This document shows, one piece after another, positions 42,123-50,717 of a stretch of 64,000 nucleotides of DNA. The stretch's first letter is position 1. Each line of letters opens with the position of its first letter. The notes below the pieces were generated by a model. That model did not search any database. It was not told the DNA's origin and worked only from the letters and a program-made list of their open reading frames with translations. Source of the stretch: Methylobacterium sp. WSM2598 (lineage in GTDB: Bacteria > Pseudomonadota > Alphaproteobacteria > Rhizobiales > Beijerinckiaceae); contig NZ_KB900609.1 of assembly GCF_000379105.1 (NCBI RefSeq), forward strand, positions 4,199,557-4,263,556, given 5' to 3'. Position numbers and translations under genes: made by a program.

Positions 42123-42458
42123 CTACCGCCGGCCTCTTCGGCCGCCGAAGCCGCGCGCGCCGTAATGGCCCACGCGGGCACCGTAGCCCCGGCCGGCATA
42201 GCCGCGGTGGCCGTACACGCGGCCGCCATAGACCCGCCGGCCGTAGACGCCGCCCCGGTAAACGCCGCCCCTGTAGACGCCGCCCCTGTAGACGCCCGGC
42301 GCGCCGTAATAGCCGCCGTAATTCGGTCGGCAGACGCCGTAGACGTTCCGGTGGAAGCCCGGGCCACATCCCTGCGCGGCGCTCGCCGGGGCGGGGCCGA
42401 ACCCGAGCAGCGTGCCCAGGAGCAGGGCCGCCAGGGTGACGGGAGAGAACAGCTTCAT
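42123..42458 (-). CDS. Gly/Tyr/Arg-repeat secreted protein
   Basis: The 111-residue product has a signal peptide (1-28, PASA) and AAQGCGPGFHRNVYGVCRPNY (the same CGP...CRP pair found at the C-terminus of the other glycine-rich proteins, but here at the N-terminus), then tandem GVYRGG heptamers and basic Gly/Arg sequence. AAGGAG precedes the ATG at 42458. Function unknown; a surface or nucleic-acid-adhering matrix protein is possible given its strong positive charge. No 17-bp motif was found upstream. Confidence 0.7.
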   Translation of the reverse strand: MKLFSPVTLAALLLGTLLGFGPAPASAAQGCGPGFHRNVYGVCRPNYGGYYGAPGVYRGGVYRGGVYRGGVYGRRVYGGRVYGHRGYAGRGYGARVGHYGARGFGGRRGRR

Positions 42459-42676
42459 GGAGGCCACTCCTTGTCTCCGGTTGTCAGGACGCTGAGAGCC
42501 GGGTCCGGTGCCCGGCATGGCGCGAGATCGGCCATTCGACGGGGTCGTACCGCCCTTGCGGCGACCCGGCCCGGCACGCGGGGCCGGGTCGAGACCGGTC
42601 GGCCGGCCCGTCGCGGCGCCGGCCGGACCGGGGGCGGCGAGGACGGGGCCAACCTGCACGAGGGTGGGCGACGACA

Positions 42677-43501
42677 TCAGAACATCCACTGGAAAGCGCG
42701 GCGGAGGCGCGCGCGCGCGATCCGTCCGTCGCGCAGATGGCGCCGGAAGAGCTTGCGCAGCGAGTACGCGGCGAGGTCGTACTCCGCCCCGCACTGGGCG
42801 GCGCGCGCCCTCGGCAGGGCACCGCCCTCGACGAGGTAGCCGAAGGCGCGGCGGTCGGCGCCGTAGGCGAGGCAGAGAAGATTGTAGAGGCGCTGGAAGG
42901 CGAGGCTGTGGTCGTCGGCGAGCACCGCCTCCTCCGCCTGTTCCTCGGCCGCATGGCTGCGGAAATGGTGCGCGATGCCGTCGATGATGGGCCGGGCCTG
43001 TGCGGGCGGCAATTCGAGCAGCACCATCGCGGCGAACTGGTCGGCCGCGTCCTCCTCCCGGCCGAGCACCGGGACGTCGAGCAGATCGTAGAGGGCGTGC
43101 CCGGTCTCGTGCAGGACCACGAGAGCGATGGGACCGAAGACCGCGGCGTGCCGCGCCACCCCAGCCTGGGGGGTCTCCTTGGGCGCCCGATCCTGGACGT
43201 CTCGGACGTACTCATAGCAGATCGTGACCAGCCGGCTCTCGGGCGCGTACCACGCGTTGACCTCGCCGTCGCAGGCCGAGAATTTCAGGGTGAGCGGCCG
43301 CGGCAGGCGGACGCCGATGATGTTCCGCAATTCCTCGAGCACGCGGCGCCCCTTGAGGTCGCGGTAGATCGCGAGCGCCTCCGCTTGCACCGGACGATCG
43401 TAAACGACGCGGATGAGAGCATCGCGGGACGGGGTCGCCCAGCCCGGCACGGCACTGCCGGCCAGCGCCAAACCCGCCGTCAGCCCGAGGGTGCGCCGCA
43501 T
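42677..43501 (-). CDS. DUF4344-type zinc metallopeptidase (copy 1)
   Basis: The 274-residue secreted protein has a signal peptide (1-22) and the zinc motif HETGH (131-135), with GREEDAADQFA (147-157) providing the third ligand and a conserved turn. The preceding CDGEVNAWYAPESRLVTICYEYV is typical of this family. It is predicted to be a periplasmic metallopeptidase of unknown substrate. GGAG nine bases before 43501 decides the start; the frame continues upstream to 43603. The neighbour at 43973-44863 is a paralog in the same orientation. Confidence 0.75.
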   Translation of the reverse strand: MRRTLGLTAGLALAGSAVPGWATPSRDALIRVVYDRPVQAEALAIYRDLKGRRVLEELRNIIGVRLPRPLTLKFSACDGEVNAWYAPESRLVTICYEYVRDVQDRAPKETPQAGVARHAAVFGPIALVVLHETGHALYDLLDVPVLGREEDAADQFAAMVLLELPPAQARPIIDGIAHHFRSHAAEEQAEEAVLADDHSLAFQRLYNLLCLAYGADRRAFGYLVEGGALPRARAAQCGAEYDLAAYSLRKLFRRHLRDGRIARARLRRAFQWMF

Positions 43502-43972
43502 GTCGCCGTCTCCGGATATGCCGCGCCGATGCGAGACGACGCGCACGACCGCGCCGGGGGCAAGGCGGAGCGGCGTCCCCCTCGGGGCCGGCGCCCGCCT
43601 CATCCCGCGAGCCGGGCACCGCGGTGGTACCGCGACCGGCGCACGGCGATGTACGAGGGAGGTCTCGGGCCATCGCTGCCTTCATCTCCGATCGAGGTCA
43701 CCGCCGAGGCGGGTGAGCCCGTCCCCGCGAGAATGACCGCTCCCGCGGCAGGTGCTTGATCGAACGAGACCTGGATCGGCATCCGCCGCGCGCGAGACGG
43801 TGAGGGACGAAAGGTCATCGCGGCGGCACCGATCGAGGGTCCGGCGGTGGCGCTGCGACGCGTGGCGCAGATCGGCGTCGCGCGCCGAGGGATCGGCGGG
43901 AGCCGCGCATGGCCGGCGCACCTCGCCGCGGCCGCCGGTGCCGGCATCGACACACGACGGCGGGCCCGTCCG
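43502..43972. other. intergenic region between the two metallopeptidases
   Basis: 470 bp with no supported gene. It holds the 17-bp motif at 43755-43771 oriented toward copy 1 and a T-poor G/C-rich remainder. Open frames on both strands are of shadow type. Confidence 0.5.
43755..43771 (-). promoter_or_regulatory. 17-bp motif, GGTCTC-GTTC-GATCAAG
   Basis: Perfect right half; the left half has two changes. It is oriented toward metallopeptidase copy 1, 254 bp before the chosen start at 43501 (152 bp before the alternative start at 43603). GTCATT about 22 bp downstream could be the -10 element. Confidence 0.45.
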
Positions 43973-44863
43973 CTAACGCGACCGCCACGCGCGCCGAAGA
44001 TGGGCGCCGCGATGGGGGCGCACGCGAAGGTGCGGGGCGATGAGCCGCTCGAACGCGTACGAGACCTGCGCGGCCTCCTCGCCGCACCGCTCCGCCCGCT
44101 CCTTCGGCAGATACCCCTTGGTGACGATGTCGGCGTAGCGGCGCGGATGCGCGCCATAGGCCAAGCAGGCGAGATTGTAGAATCGCTGCCACGACAGGCC
44201 GTGCACGTCCGCGAAGCTGCCCTTGTCGACCGGCTCCTGTCGGCCGAGTGCCGCGAAGAAGTATCCGCTCCCGCTCACGACGTCGCGCGCAGGGGCCGGC
44301 GCGAGTTGCAGCAGGATCAGGGAGGCAAGCTGGTCAGCCGCGTCCTCCTCGCGCCCGAAGATGGGGACGCGCAAGAGGTGAAACAGCGCGTGGCTGGTCT
44401 CATGCATCAGGATCTGCGCGACCGGCCCGCGGATCGCCTGATCCCGGGTGACGCCGGCCGGAGACCGCGCGCGAGGCGCGAGGGCCACGACGCCCGCGAC
44501 CATCTCGTAGCACATCGTGACGGAGTGATTGTCCGGATCGTACCACGCGTTCGGCTCGCCGCCGCACCCCTGCATGCGGAAGGTGAGGCGGTGGGGAAGG
44601 CGAACGAGGCGGATCACATCGGCCAGCCGCTCCAGCACGCGCTGCCGCCGCGCGGTCCGGTAGATGTCGCGATGCGCGGGGTCGCTGGGCGGCACGTAAC
44701 TCACGACGACGCGCGCGGGCTTCGCGGCGGCGTGAGCGGGAACGCACGTCACGAGACCGGCCGCCATCAGGACGATCGCGCGGAGTGCCCTGCGATGGAT
44801 GCGCGATGCCCGGCCAGGTTCGCGGTCCGGCCGACGCGGGCTTCGCAGACGCACCTGACCCAC
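43973..44863 (-). CDS. DUF4344-type zinc metallopeptidase (copy 2)
   Basis: The 296-residue product is a second member of the family: MQGCGGEPNAWYDPDNHSVTMC, zinc motif HETSH (154-158) and FGREEDAADQLASLIL (170-185). A basic N-terminus precedes a membrane segment (about 28-45), so the start may lie some codons downstream. Middle and C-terminal sequence differs more from copy 1 than the zinc-site region, so this is an old duplication. The catalytic residues are intact in both. Substrate unknown. Confidence 0.72.
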   Translation of the reverse strand: MGQVRLRSPRRPDREPGRASRIHRRALRAIVLMAAGLVTCVPAHAAAKPARVVVSYVPPSDPAHRDIYRTARRQRVLERLADVIRLVRLPHRLTFRMQGCGGEPNAWYDPDNHSVTMCYEMVAGVVALAPRARSPAGVTRDQAIRGPVAQILMHETSHALFHLLRVPIFGREEDAADQLASLILLQLAPAPARDVVSGSGYFFAALGRQEPVDKGSFADVHGLSWQRFYNLACLAYGAHPRRYADIVTKGYLPKERAERCGEEAAQVSYAFERLIAPHLRVRPHRGAHLRRAWRSR

Positions 44864-45669
44864 CGCGCCCTCCCGATGTCGCGCGCGCCGTCGCGCTCGC
44901 GGATGCGCCCGATCCGGCCGGCGTGATCAGTGGGTCGCCACGCCGCGCCCGAGCCAAGCGATCAAGCCGCGCGATGCTGCGTCGCAATTCCTGCTGAATA
45001 GAGCCGCCACCGCCCATACCCTCGCACCGCACAAGATCTGTGGCAATGAGATTTTACGTAATTCAGTGAAGGCGTACCGATCCGTGTCCCGTTCGATCAA
45101 GCACCCGGTCGGTCGCACCGTAAACACTTTAGGAAACGCTGCCTCGGCTGTGCCTTCGGACCGCAACGCGATCTGACGGAAGTCGAGATACGGCTGCCCG
45201 CGGAGACCGCCTCGTCCTCGAGGGGGGCCTCCTCGGTCGGGCGGCCATGCGGGGAGGGAGGCCATGACCGACCGGCGCGTCAGGATGTCCCGTGCTCATC
45301 CTGATCTGGCCATCGTCTCGTCCCTCGTGTCCGGCCTCGCGATCACGCGGAGGAAGGTCGCGGGACCCGGTCCCGGACACGTTACGGCAACCCTGCCGGC
45401 GGTGGTCGCGGTCGCGCAGCCCGCGATCGCCGGCGCGACCGAGGTCGGATCGGCCACACCCTCACCCGCACCTTCGTCGCGATCGGGTCGGCGACCACCT
45501 CGGCGCAGACCGGGTCCGCGCCGCTGCCGGGATCGGCTCCGGGATCCGCTCTAGGACGAGGGCCCCGGCTCTCGGCGTCGGCCCGCCCCCGGCCCCATCG
45601 GGCTCGTCACCTGCGGCACGGTCACGGCCATTGTCTTGCACGACAATTCATATCTCCGGGAGGATGACG
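44864..45669. other. 806-bp intergenic region before aspartate decarboxylase
   Basis: The left part is G/C-rich. From about 45030 to 45085 there is an A/T-rich patch, then the 17-bp motif at 45085-45101. The frame at 45264-45554 has no family resemblance and a low-complexity end, so I do not call it. The aspartate decarboxylase leader may be long, or there is a small transcript in between. Confidence 0.5.
45085..45101 (+). promoter_or_regulatory. 17-bp motif, TGTCCC-GTTC-GATCAAG
   Basis: Perfect in both halves, plus strand, in the direction of aspartate decarboxylase but 568 bp before its start. GTAAAC about 20 bp downstream could be the -10 element. Either the message has a long leader or an unannotated short transcript starts here. 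Confidence 0.5.
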
Positions 45670-47322
45670 ATGACTGATGTGCTGAACCTGAAGAACTTCG
45701 AGTCGCTCAGCCCGTTCGAGATCAAGGACGAGTTGATCAAACTGGCCAAGGAGACGTCCCGCCGGACGCAATCGGCGTTCCTCAACGCGGGTCGCGGCAA
45801 TCCGAACTGGGTCGCGACGACGCCGCGCGACGCCTTCTTCCTGCTCGGCCAGTTCGCGATGAGCGAGAGCAGGCGCGTGATGAGCCACCCCGCGGGGCTC
45901 GGCGGCATGCCGCAGGCCGCCGGGATCGCCGGCCGGCTCGACGCGTGGCTGGAGCGGCATTCCGATCAGCCCGGGGCTTCCTTCCTGGCCGCGATGGTGC
46001 CCTTCGCCGTGAAGGCGTTCGCGTTCGATCCGGACGCCTTCGTGCACGAGCTCGTCGATTCGATCGTCGGCGACAACTACCCGGTGCCTGACCGCATGCT
46101 CGTCCACAACGAGCGGATCGTGCACGAATACCTGATCTGGGCGATGTGCGGGAAGCGCGCGCCGGCCGGCCGGTTCGACCTCTACGCGGTCGAGGGCGGA
46201 ACGGCGGCGATGTGCTACCTGTTCAAATCGCTCAAGGCCAACCGGCTGCTGCTGCCGGGCGACACGATCGCCCTCGGCACGCCGATCTTCACGCCCTATC
46301 TCGAGATGACGCATCTCGAGGATTACGCGCTCAACGTCGTCCACATCAAGGCGCCACAGGAGAACAAGTTTCAGTACACGGATGCGGAGATCGACAAGCT
46401 TCTCGATCCCAAGGTCAAGGCCTTCTTCGTCGTCAATCCCGGCAACCCGACCGGGATGGCGATGAGCGCGGAGACGATCGCCAAAATCACCAAGCTGGTC
46501 AAGAGCAAGCGGCCGGATCTGATGATCCTCACCGACGACGTCTACGGCACCTTCGTGCACGATTTCCGCTCGCTGATGGCCGAACTGCCGCACAACACCA
46601 TCGGCGTATATTCCTTCTCGAAGTATTTCGGCTGCACAGGCTGGCGCCTGGGGGCCATCGCGATCCACGAGGACAACATCTTCGACAAGATGATCGCGAC
46701 GCTGCCGGCCGACGTGACGGCGGACCTCGACAGGCGCTACGGCCCGCTGACGCTGGAGCCGCGCAAGCTCAAGTTCATCGACCGCATCGTGGCCGACAGC
46801 CGCGACATCGCGCTCAACCACACCGCCGGCCTCTCCCTCCCGCAGCAGGTGATGATGAGCCTGTTCTCGCTCTCGGAGCTGATGGACGACAAGAAGGCCT
46901 ACCAGGAGGCCTGCATGGAGATCGTCAACCGGCGCGTCTGGTCGATGATCGAGGGCCTCGGCCTGCATCTCACGCCGAATCCGAACTTCGACGCCTATTA
47001 CGGCCTGATCGACTTCGAGTTCTGGGCGCGCAAGAACATCGGCGAGGAGGCGGTGGAGTACCTGAAGCGCACGGTCCACCCCCTCGACCTCGCGTTCCGG
47101 CTGGCCGAGGTGCACGGGATCGTGCTGCTCAACGGCGGGGGCTTCGAGGCACCCGACTGGTCGCTGCGGGTCTCCCTCGCCAACCTCCCCGACGAGGTCT
47201 ACGCCGATATCGGTCGGGGCGTGCGCGCGGTGGCCCGCGGCTACCGGGACGCCTACGAGGCCGCCAAGCGTGCCAGCGGCGCGGAGGCGACGAAGGACGT
47301 CGAGCCGGTACCGGCCGAGTGA
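45670..47322 (+). CDS. aspD: bifunctional aspartate aminotransferase/aspartate 4-decarboxylase
   Basis: The 550-residue PLP enzyme removes the beta-carboxyl of aspartate to give alanine and CO2. It shows NAGRGNPNW (about 36-44), the long inserted N-terminal region, FFVVNPGNPTGM (about 256-267), LTDDVYGTF and the PLP lysine in GVYSFSKYFGCTGWRLG (about 313-330). Length and inserts match AspD rather than ordinary transaminases. GGGAGG six bases before the ATG at 45670 decides the start over the ATG at 45664. With an AspT exchanger this enzyme makes a proton-consuming aspartate/alanine cycle; the AspT-like gene is at 9.7 kb, an unusual separation. Confidence 0.88.
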   Translation: MTDVLNLKNFESLSPFEIKDELIKLAKETSRRTQSAFLNAGRGNPNWVATTPRDAFFLLGQFAMSESRRVMSHPAGLGGMPQAAGIAGRLDAWLERHSDQPGASFLAAMVPFAVKAFAFDPDAFVHELVDSIVGDNYPVPDRMLVHNERIVHEYLIWAMCGKRAPAGRFDLYAVEGGTAAMCYLFKSLKANRLLLPGDTIALGTPIFTPYLEMTHLEDYALNVVHIKAPQENKFQYTDAEIDKLLDPKVKAFFVVNPGNPTGMAMSAETIAKITKLVKSKRPDLMILTDDVYGTFVHDFRSLMAELPHNTIGVYSFSKYFGCTGWRLGAIAIHEDNIFDKMIATLPADVTADLDRRYGPLTLEPRKLKFIDRIVADSRDIALNHTAGLSLPQQVMMSLFSLSELMDDKKAYQEACMEIVNRRVWSMIEGLGLHLTPNPNFDAYYGLIDFEFWARKNIGEEAVEYLKRTVHPLDLAFRLAEVHGIVLLNGGGFEAPDWSLRVSLANLPDEVYADIGRGVRAVARGYRDAYEAAKRASGAEATKDVEPVPAE

Positions 47323-47420
47323 TCCGGGATCGGCTTGATCGAAGCGGATCCCGGATCACGCGCCTGCGCGGCGCCTGAGCGCCGCGCCTGAGCGAAGCCG
47401 ATATCCGCATGGCCGAAATC
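47323..47420 (+). repeat. dispersed hairpin repeat, copy R6
   Basis: GATCCGGGATCGGCTTGATC and GAAGCGGATCCCGGATC form the hairpin, followed by CGCCTGCGCGGCGCCTGAGC (with an extra 11-bp duplication, GCCGCGCCTGA) and ATATCCGCATGGCC. It directly follows aspD and probably acts as its terminator. It extends to just before the beta-helix gene. Confidence 0.7.
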
Positions 47421-47480
47421 GGAGATGGCGAAGCACTCAACCGGATGGCGTATGAGTCCGGCTCGACCGGGGAACCGAGG

Positions 47481-49655
47481 ATGGGCGCGATCGACGACGC
47501 GGCCGGCACCGGGAAGGCCCGTCCCGTCCTGCCGGCGGGACGGCTCCGGCGCATCCTCGCGGCGGGGCTGCTGCTCCTGGTGGCGCACCCTGCCGCGGCG
47601 CGGACGATCTACGTCACGCCGGAGGGAGGCGGCCCGGGATACGGCGCGGACGGCCGCATGGTCGCCCCGCGCACGGAGGCGTTCGCGACGGAGACCCTGC
47701 AGGGATTGCGGCCGGGCGATGTCGTGCAGCTCCTCGCCGACAGCCCGGCGCCGGATGCGGTGACCCGCTATGCCCGGCGGGTCACGCTGTCCGGAGCGGG
47801 CGAGCGGGACGCCCCGCCGGTCGTCGTCCGCGGGCTCGGCCTGCGCACCCGGATGGTCGGGCGGACGATCGAGGAGATCCGCGGCTGCCCGATGCCGGAG
47901 GACGACGTCGAGCAGCCCTGCGGCGACCTCGCGACGGCGCTCGCGGTTCCCCGGGCGCCGGATCTCCTCGGCGCGCTGACCGTGGCGGCCTCGGCGGTGG
48001 AGCGGGACCGCGGCCGCCGCTCACGGCTCGCCATGCCGATCGGGCGGGCGGGGCGGCTCGCCGAGGCGGCCTGCCTCGACATCGACCGCGCCGACGGCGT
48101 CGCGATCGAGGATCTGACATTCCAGGGGTGCTGGCTCGCGGCCGTCCGGGCGATCGACAGCCGGCGCGTCACGCTGCGCCGTTCCCTGGTGATCGGCAGC
48201 AGCTACGGCCTCGCGGCGCGCGGCAGCCCCGACCGCCCCGCCGACACGCTCGTGGTCGAGGACGTCACCTGGGTGCAGGACGCGAGCGGCTACGAGGAGG
48301 CCGCCCTGACGCGCGAGGGACCGTTCCGCTGCCGCGACGGCCGGGTCGGCGCGTTCGGCTGCGCGGGCCTGATCTGGCGCAGCATTCCCTGGGGGGTGAC
48401 CCACCACGGTGCCTACGACCACTTCAACGGCGCGCTCCTGGGCGGTGCCGACGTGCGCGGACCGATCGTCTTCCGCCGCAACACCGTCCTGTCGGCCTAT
48501 AACGGCCTCCGGCTCAAGGCCGCCGCCTGCGAGGATCTCAAAGCATCGGCCCTGTCGCCGGCGACTTGCCCGTTCAACCGGGACGTCTGGATCTACGACA
48601 ACCTGTTCGCCTTCGTGCGCGACAATCCGGTCGAACTGGAGACCTGGGCGATGGAGGTGCGCATCGCCCGCAACCGGATCGTGAATTCCCACGCGTGGTT
48701 CTCCTTCGACGACATGGGGGGCGGGCCGGTCTACGTTTACGGCAACCGCGGCTGGTTCGACGACGTTCCGGCGATCGACCGTCCCGGTCGCCCCTCTCCC
48801 CTGCCGCCCTGCGCGCGTCAGCCCATCGAGAAGCCGGAGGCCGGCGGGGCCTTCGACCCGAAGCTCGACCGCCGCTTCGATTTCACGCGCGCCCGCTGGC
48901 TCGCCGTCGGAGTCGAGAGCGTCGCGCCCTCCGGTGAGGTCACCTGGATGGATCCCCGCGATCAGACCTGCGACGCGAGCCTCCAGGGCCGGGTCGTCAA
49001 GCTCGCGCTTCCACCGCGGGGCGCGGAGCCCGATTCCGATCGCTACGCGGAGCACGGCCCGATCTACGTGTTCAACAACAGCTGGTACCTGCGCTCGCCC
49101 GTGACCGGGATCGGCGCCGCCGCGAACCTTCGGCACTGGAACAATGCCCTGCTGTTCTGCGAGCCCGACGCGCCCGGCTATGACGCGGATCTGTGCCGGA
49201 CCCGGCCCGAGACTTTCGACGCGAGCACCTGCGGCCGAGGCGTGGTGCGGGGGGACGACCTCGCGCGCTATCCCGGCGAGACCGGGTCGATCCCGTTCTT
49301 CGACTGCTTCCGGTGGCTGCCGGTCGACGAGCAGGGGCACGACCGTCCCGAACTCGCGAGCGCGTTCGATCACGACGTCAGCAGCAACGGCTTTCCGGTC
49401 GCGCTCACGCGGCAGCGCGGGATCGAGAGCCACGGGCGAACCGGCAGCCCCGGCTTCACGGCCCCGGAACGGGGAGATTTCCGTCTCCTCCCGGGGGCGC
49501 TCGCCGCCACGGCGGCCTGTGCGGTGACGGAGACGCCCGATCACGGCCTCGTCTGTTCGCAGGCCCCGGGCGGCCGCGCGTTCGCCGGCGCCTACGATCG
49601 CGAGGGCCAGCTCTACGATGGACCCGCGTCCGCACGCTTTCGTCCCCCCGAGTAG
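47481..49655 (+). CDS. secreted right-handed beta-helix protein
   Basis: The 724-residue protein has a signal peptide or N-terminal anchor (about 20-40, RILAAGLLLLVAHPAAA) and short beta-strand repeats like those of pectate-lyase-type parallel beta-helices (RTIYVTPEGGGPGY, VTLSGAGERDAPPVVVRGL, GVAIEDLTFQGCWLAAVRAI, VWIYDNLFAFVRDNPVE, IYVFNNSWYLRSPV). No catalytic site of a known lyase or hydrolase is recognisable. ATG 47481 is chosen because the 24 upstream codons derive from repeat R6. It may bind or cleave polysaccharide; the target is unknown. Confidence 0.7.
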   Translation: MGAIDDAAGTGKARPVLPAGRLRRILAAGLLLLVAHPAAARTIYVTPEGGGPGYGADGRMVAPRTEAFATETLQGLRPGDVVQLLADSPAPDAVTRYARRVTLSGAGERDAPPVVVRGLGLRTRMVGRTIEEIRGCPMPEDDVEQPCGDLATALAVPRAPDLLGALTVAASAVERDRGRRSRLAMPIGRAGRLAEAACLDIDRADGVAIEDLTFQGCWLAAVRAIDSRRVTLRRSLVIGSSYGLAARGSPDRPADTLVVEDVTWVQDASGYEEAALTREGPFRCRDGRVGAFGCAGLIWRSIPWGVTHHGAYDHFNGALLGGADVRGPIVFRRNTVLSAYNGLRLKAAACEDLKASALSPATCPFNRDVWIYDNLFAFVRDNPVELETWAMEVRIARNRIVNSHAWFSFDDMGGGPVYVYGNRGWFDDVPAIDRPGRPSPLPPCARQPIEKPEAGGAFDPKLDRRFDFTRARWLAVGVESVAPSGEVTWMDPRDQTCDASLQGRVVKLALPPRGAEPDSDRYAEHGPIYVFNNSWYLRSPVTGIGAAANLRHWNNALLFCEPDAPGYDADLCRTRPETFDASTCGRGVVRGDDLARYPGETGSIPFFDCFRWLPVDEQGHDRPELASAFDHDVSSNGFPVALTRQRGIESHGRTGSPGFTAPERGDFRLLPGALAATAACAVTETPDHGLVCSQAPGGRAFAGAYDREGQLYDGPASARFRPPE

Positions 49656-49931
49656 ATCTGACGGCGAGAGCACTCGGCTCACGCCGATCGAGCGACGGAG
49701 GGGGCCCAGGCGGGCTCCCTCGCGGCCGCCGGGTCCACCGCCAGGGACACGACCGTCGGCACGCGGCCGGCGGCAGCCATTGTTCCGGGACATGTTCGGA
49801 GAATGCCCGCGCGCGCCGCGCGCCGTGCGGGGAGAGTGCGGCTCATGCCGAGCGGTCGGACTCGGCCCCTGCTTCTCTCCGCTCGGCGGCGTTGCCGGAG
49901 CTTCGGCGCGTGCCGCCGGGATGGCCGTTCA

Positions 49932-50438
49932 TCACCCGACGGCGGACAGCCGAAAGCCGGCATTCGCACCTGCGCCCCTCATCCCGCTCGCGGAGCGATG
50001 GCGGAAACAACCCGGCTCGTGAGCGAGGCGGATGGTGACGGCGTCCCGCGCGAGCATCCGCCGCATCACTCGCGCCGACCCTGCGTAGATCGGGACGGCC
50101 CTCACGACATCCTCCTCGCAGAAGAGGCGGTCGAGGACGGGCACGTCGCTGAAGGTGGGCGGGACGGGAACGGAACCGGCGATCAAGGCGAACGGGATGC
50201 CTCGCCGACGCAACTCGTGAGCGAGCGCGAAACAAGGACCCTGGCGGAGGTTCACGCTGACGAGCGCGAAGTCGGGAGGGGCTGCGTCCAGGCTCTCGAT
50301 CGCGTCTCGGCAGGTGGCATAGGGGCCGCTGACCCCGCACCCCGCGTCGGTCAAGATGTCCTCCAGCCACATGCCGGGCAAGGCCTGCGACTCGGCCACG
50401 AGCACGATCAGTTGCGGCTTCGCCCCTCTCACCTGCAT
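49932..50438 (-). CDS. degenerate response-regulator receiver protein
   Basis: The 168-residue product follows the receiver-domain pattern (LIVLVAESQALPGMWLEDIL at 8-27; PPDFALVSVNLRQGPCFALA around 52-71; GIPFALIAGS; VLDRLFCEEDVV) but the residues needed for phosphorylation are changed: the acidic pair reads Glu-Ser and the phosphoacceptor position reads Ser (ALVSVNL instead of ALLDVNL), with Arg in place of the usual Lys. It is probably a phosphorylation-independent stand-alone receiver. An FNR-like half-conserved box (TTGC-N6-TCAA) lies 60 bp upstream of the start. Confidence 0.6.
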   Translation of the reverse strand: MQVRGAKPQLIVLVAESQALPGMWLEDILTDAGCGVSGPYATCRDAIESLDAAPPDFALVSVNLRQGPCFALAHELRRRGIPFALIAGSVPVPPTFSDVPVLDRLFCEEDVVRAVPIYAGSARVMRRMLARDAVTIRLAHEPGCFRHRSASGMRGAGANAGFRLSAVG

Positions 50439-50497
50439 CGCTTCGCTCCCCTTCGTTCTGTTATGGCCCCAGCGTACATCGGACAGGCTTCTCCGCA

Positions 50498-50511
50498 TTG
50501 CGCTAGATCAA
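50498..50511 (-). promoter_or_regulatory. near-FNR box TTGC-GCTAGA-TCAA
   Basis: One half exact, the other with one change from TTGA-N6-TCAA. It lies 60 bp before the start of the degenerate receiver gene and downstream of the ABC ATPase gene. Weak on its own; listed because the same type of palindrome recurs upstream of neighbouring genes. Confidence 0.35.
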
Positions 50512-50717
50512 ACCCAGCCTGGACGCGCCGCATACTGTGGGGCATGCCGGATTCGCTGCCGCGCGATAGCGTTGCATGCGATCGAACAAGAACGAGATCG
50601 TGAGGGTTGCCGACGAATGCTGGTCCAGGCCAGCGTGCCGCCCGGCACCATGCTGGATCCCGAGCGGGTCGGCTTCGCGCACGGGACCATCGTTCGCGCG
50701 CGGGCGACGAACGCGCC

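Noticed and set aside
45264..45554. Small plus-strand frame before aspartate decarboxylase
   Set aside because: A few ordered residues, then Pro/Arg low complexity; no ribosome-binding site and no recognisable relative.
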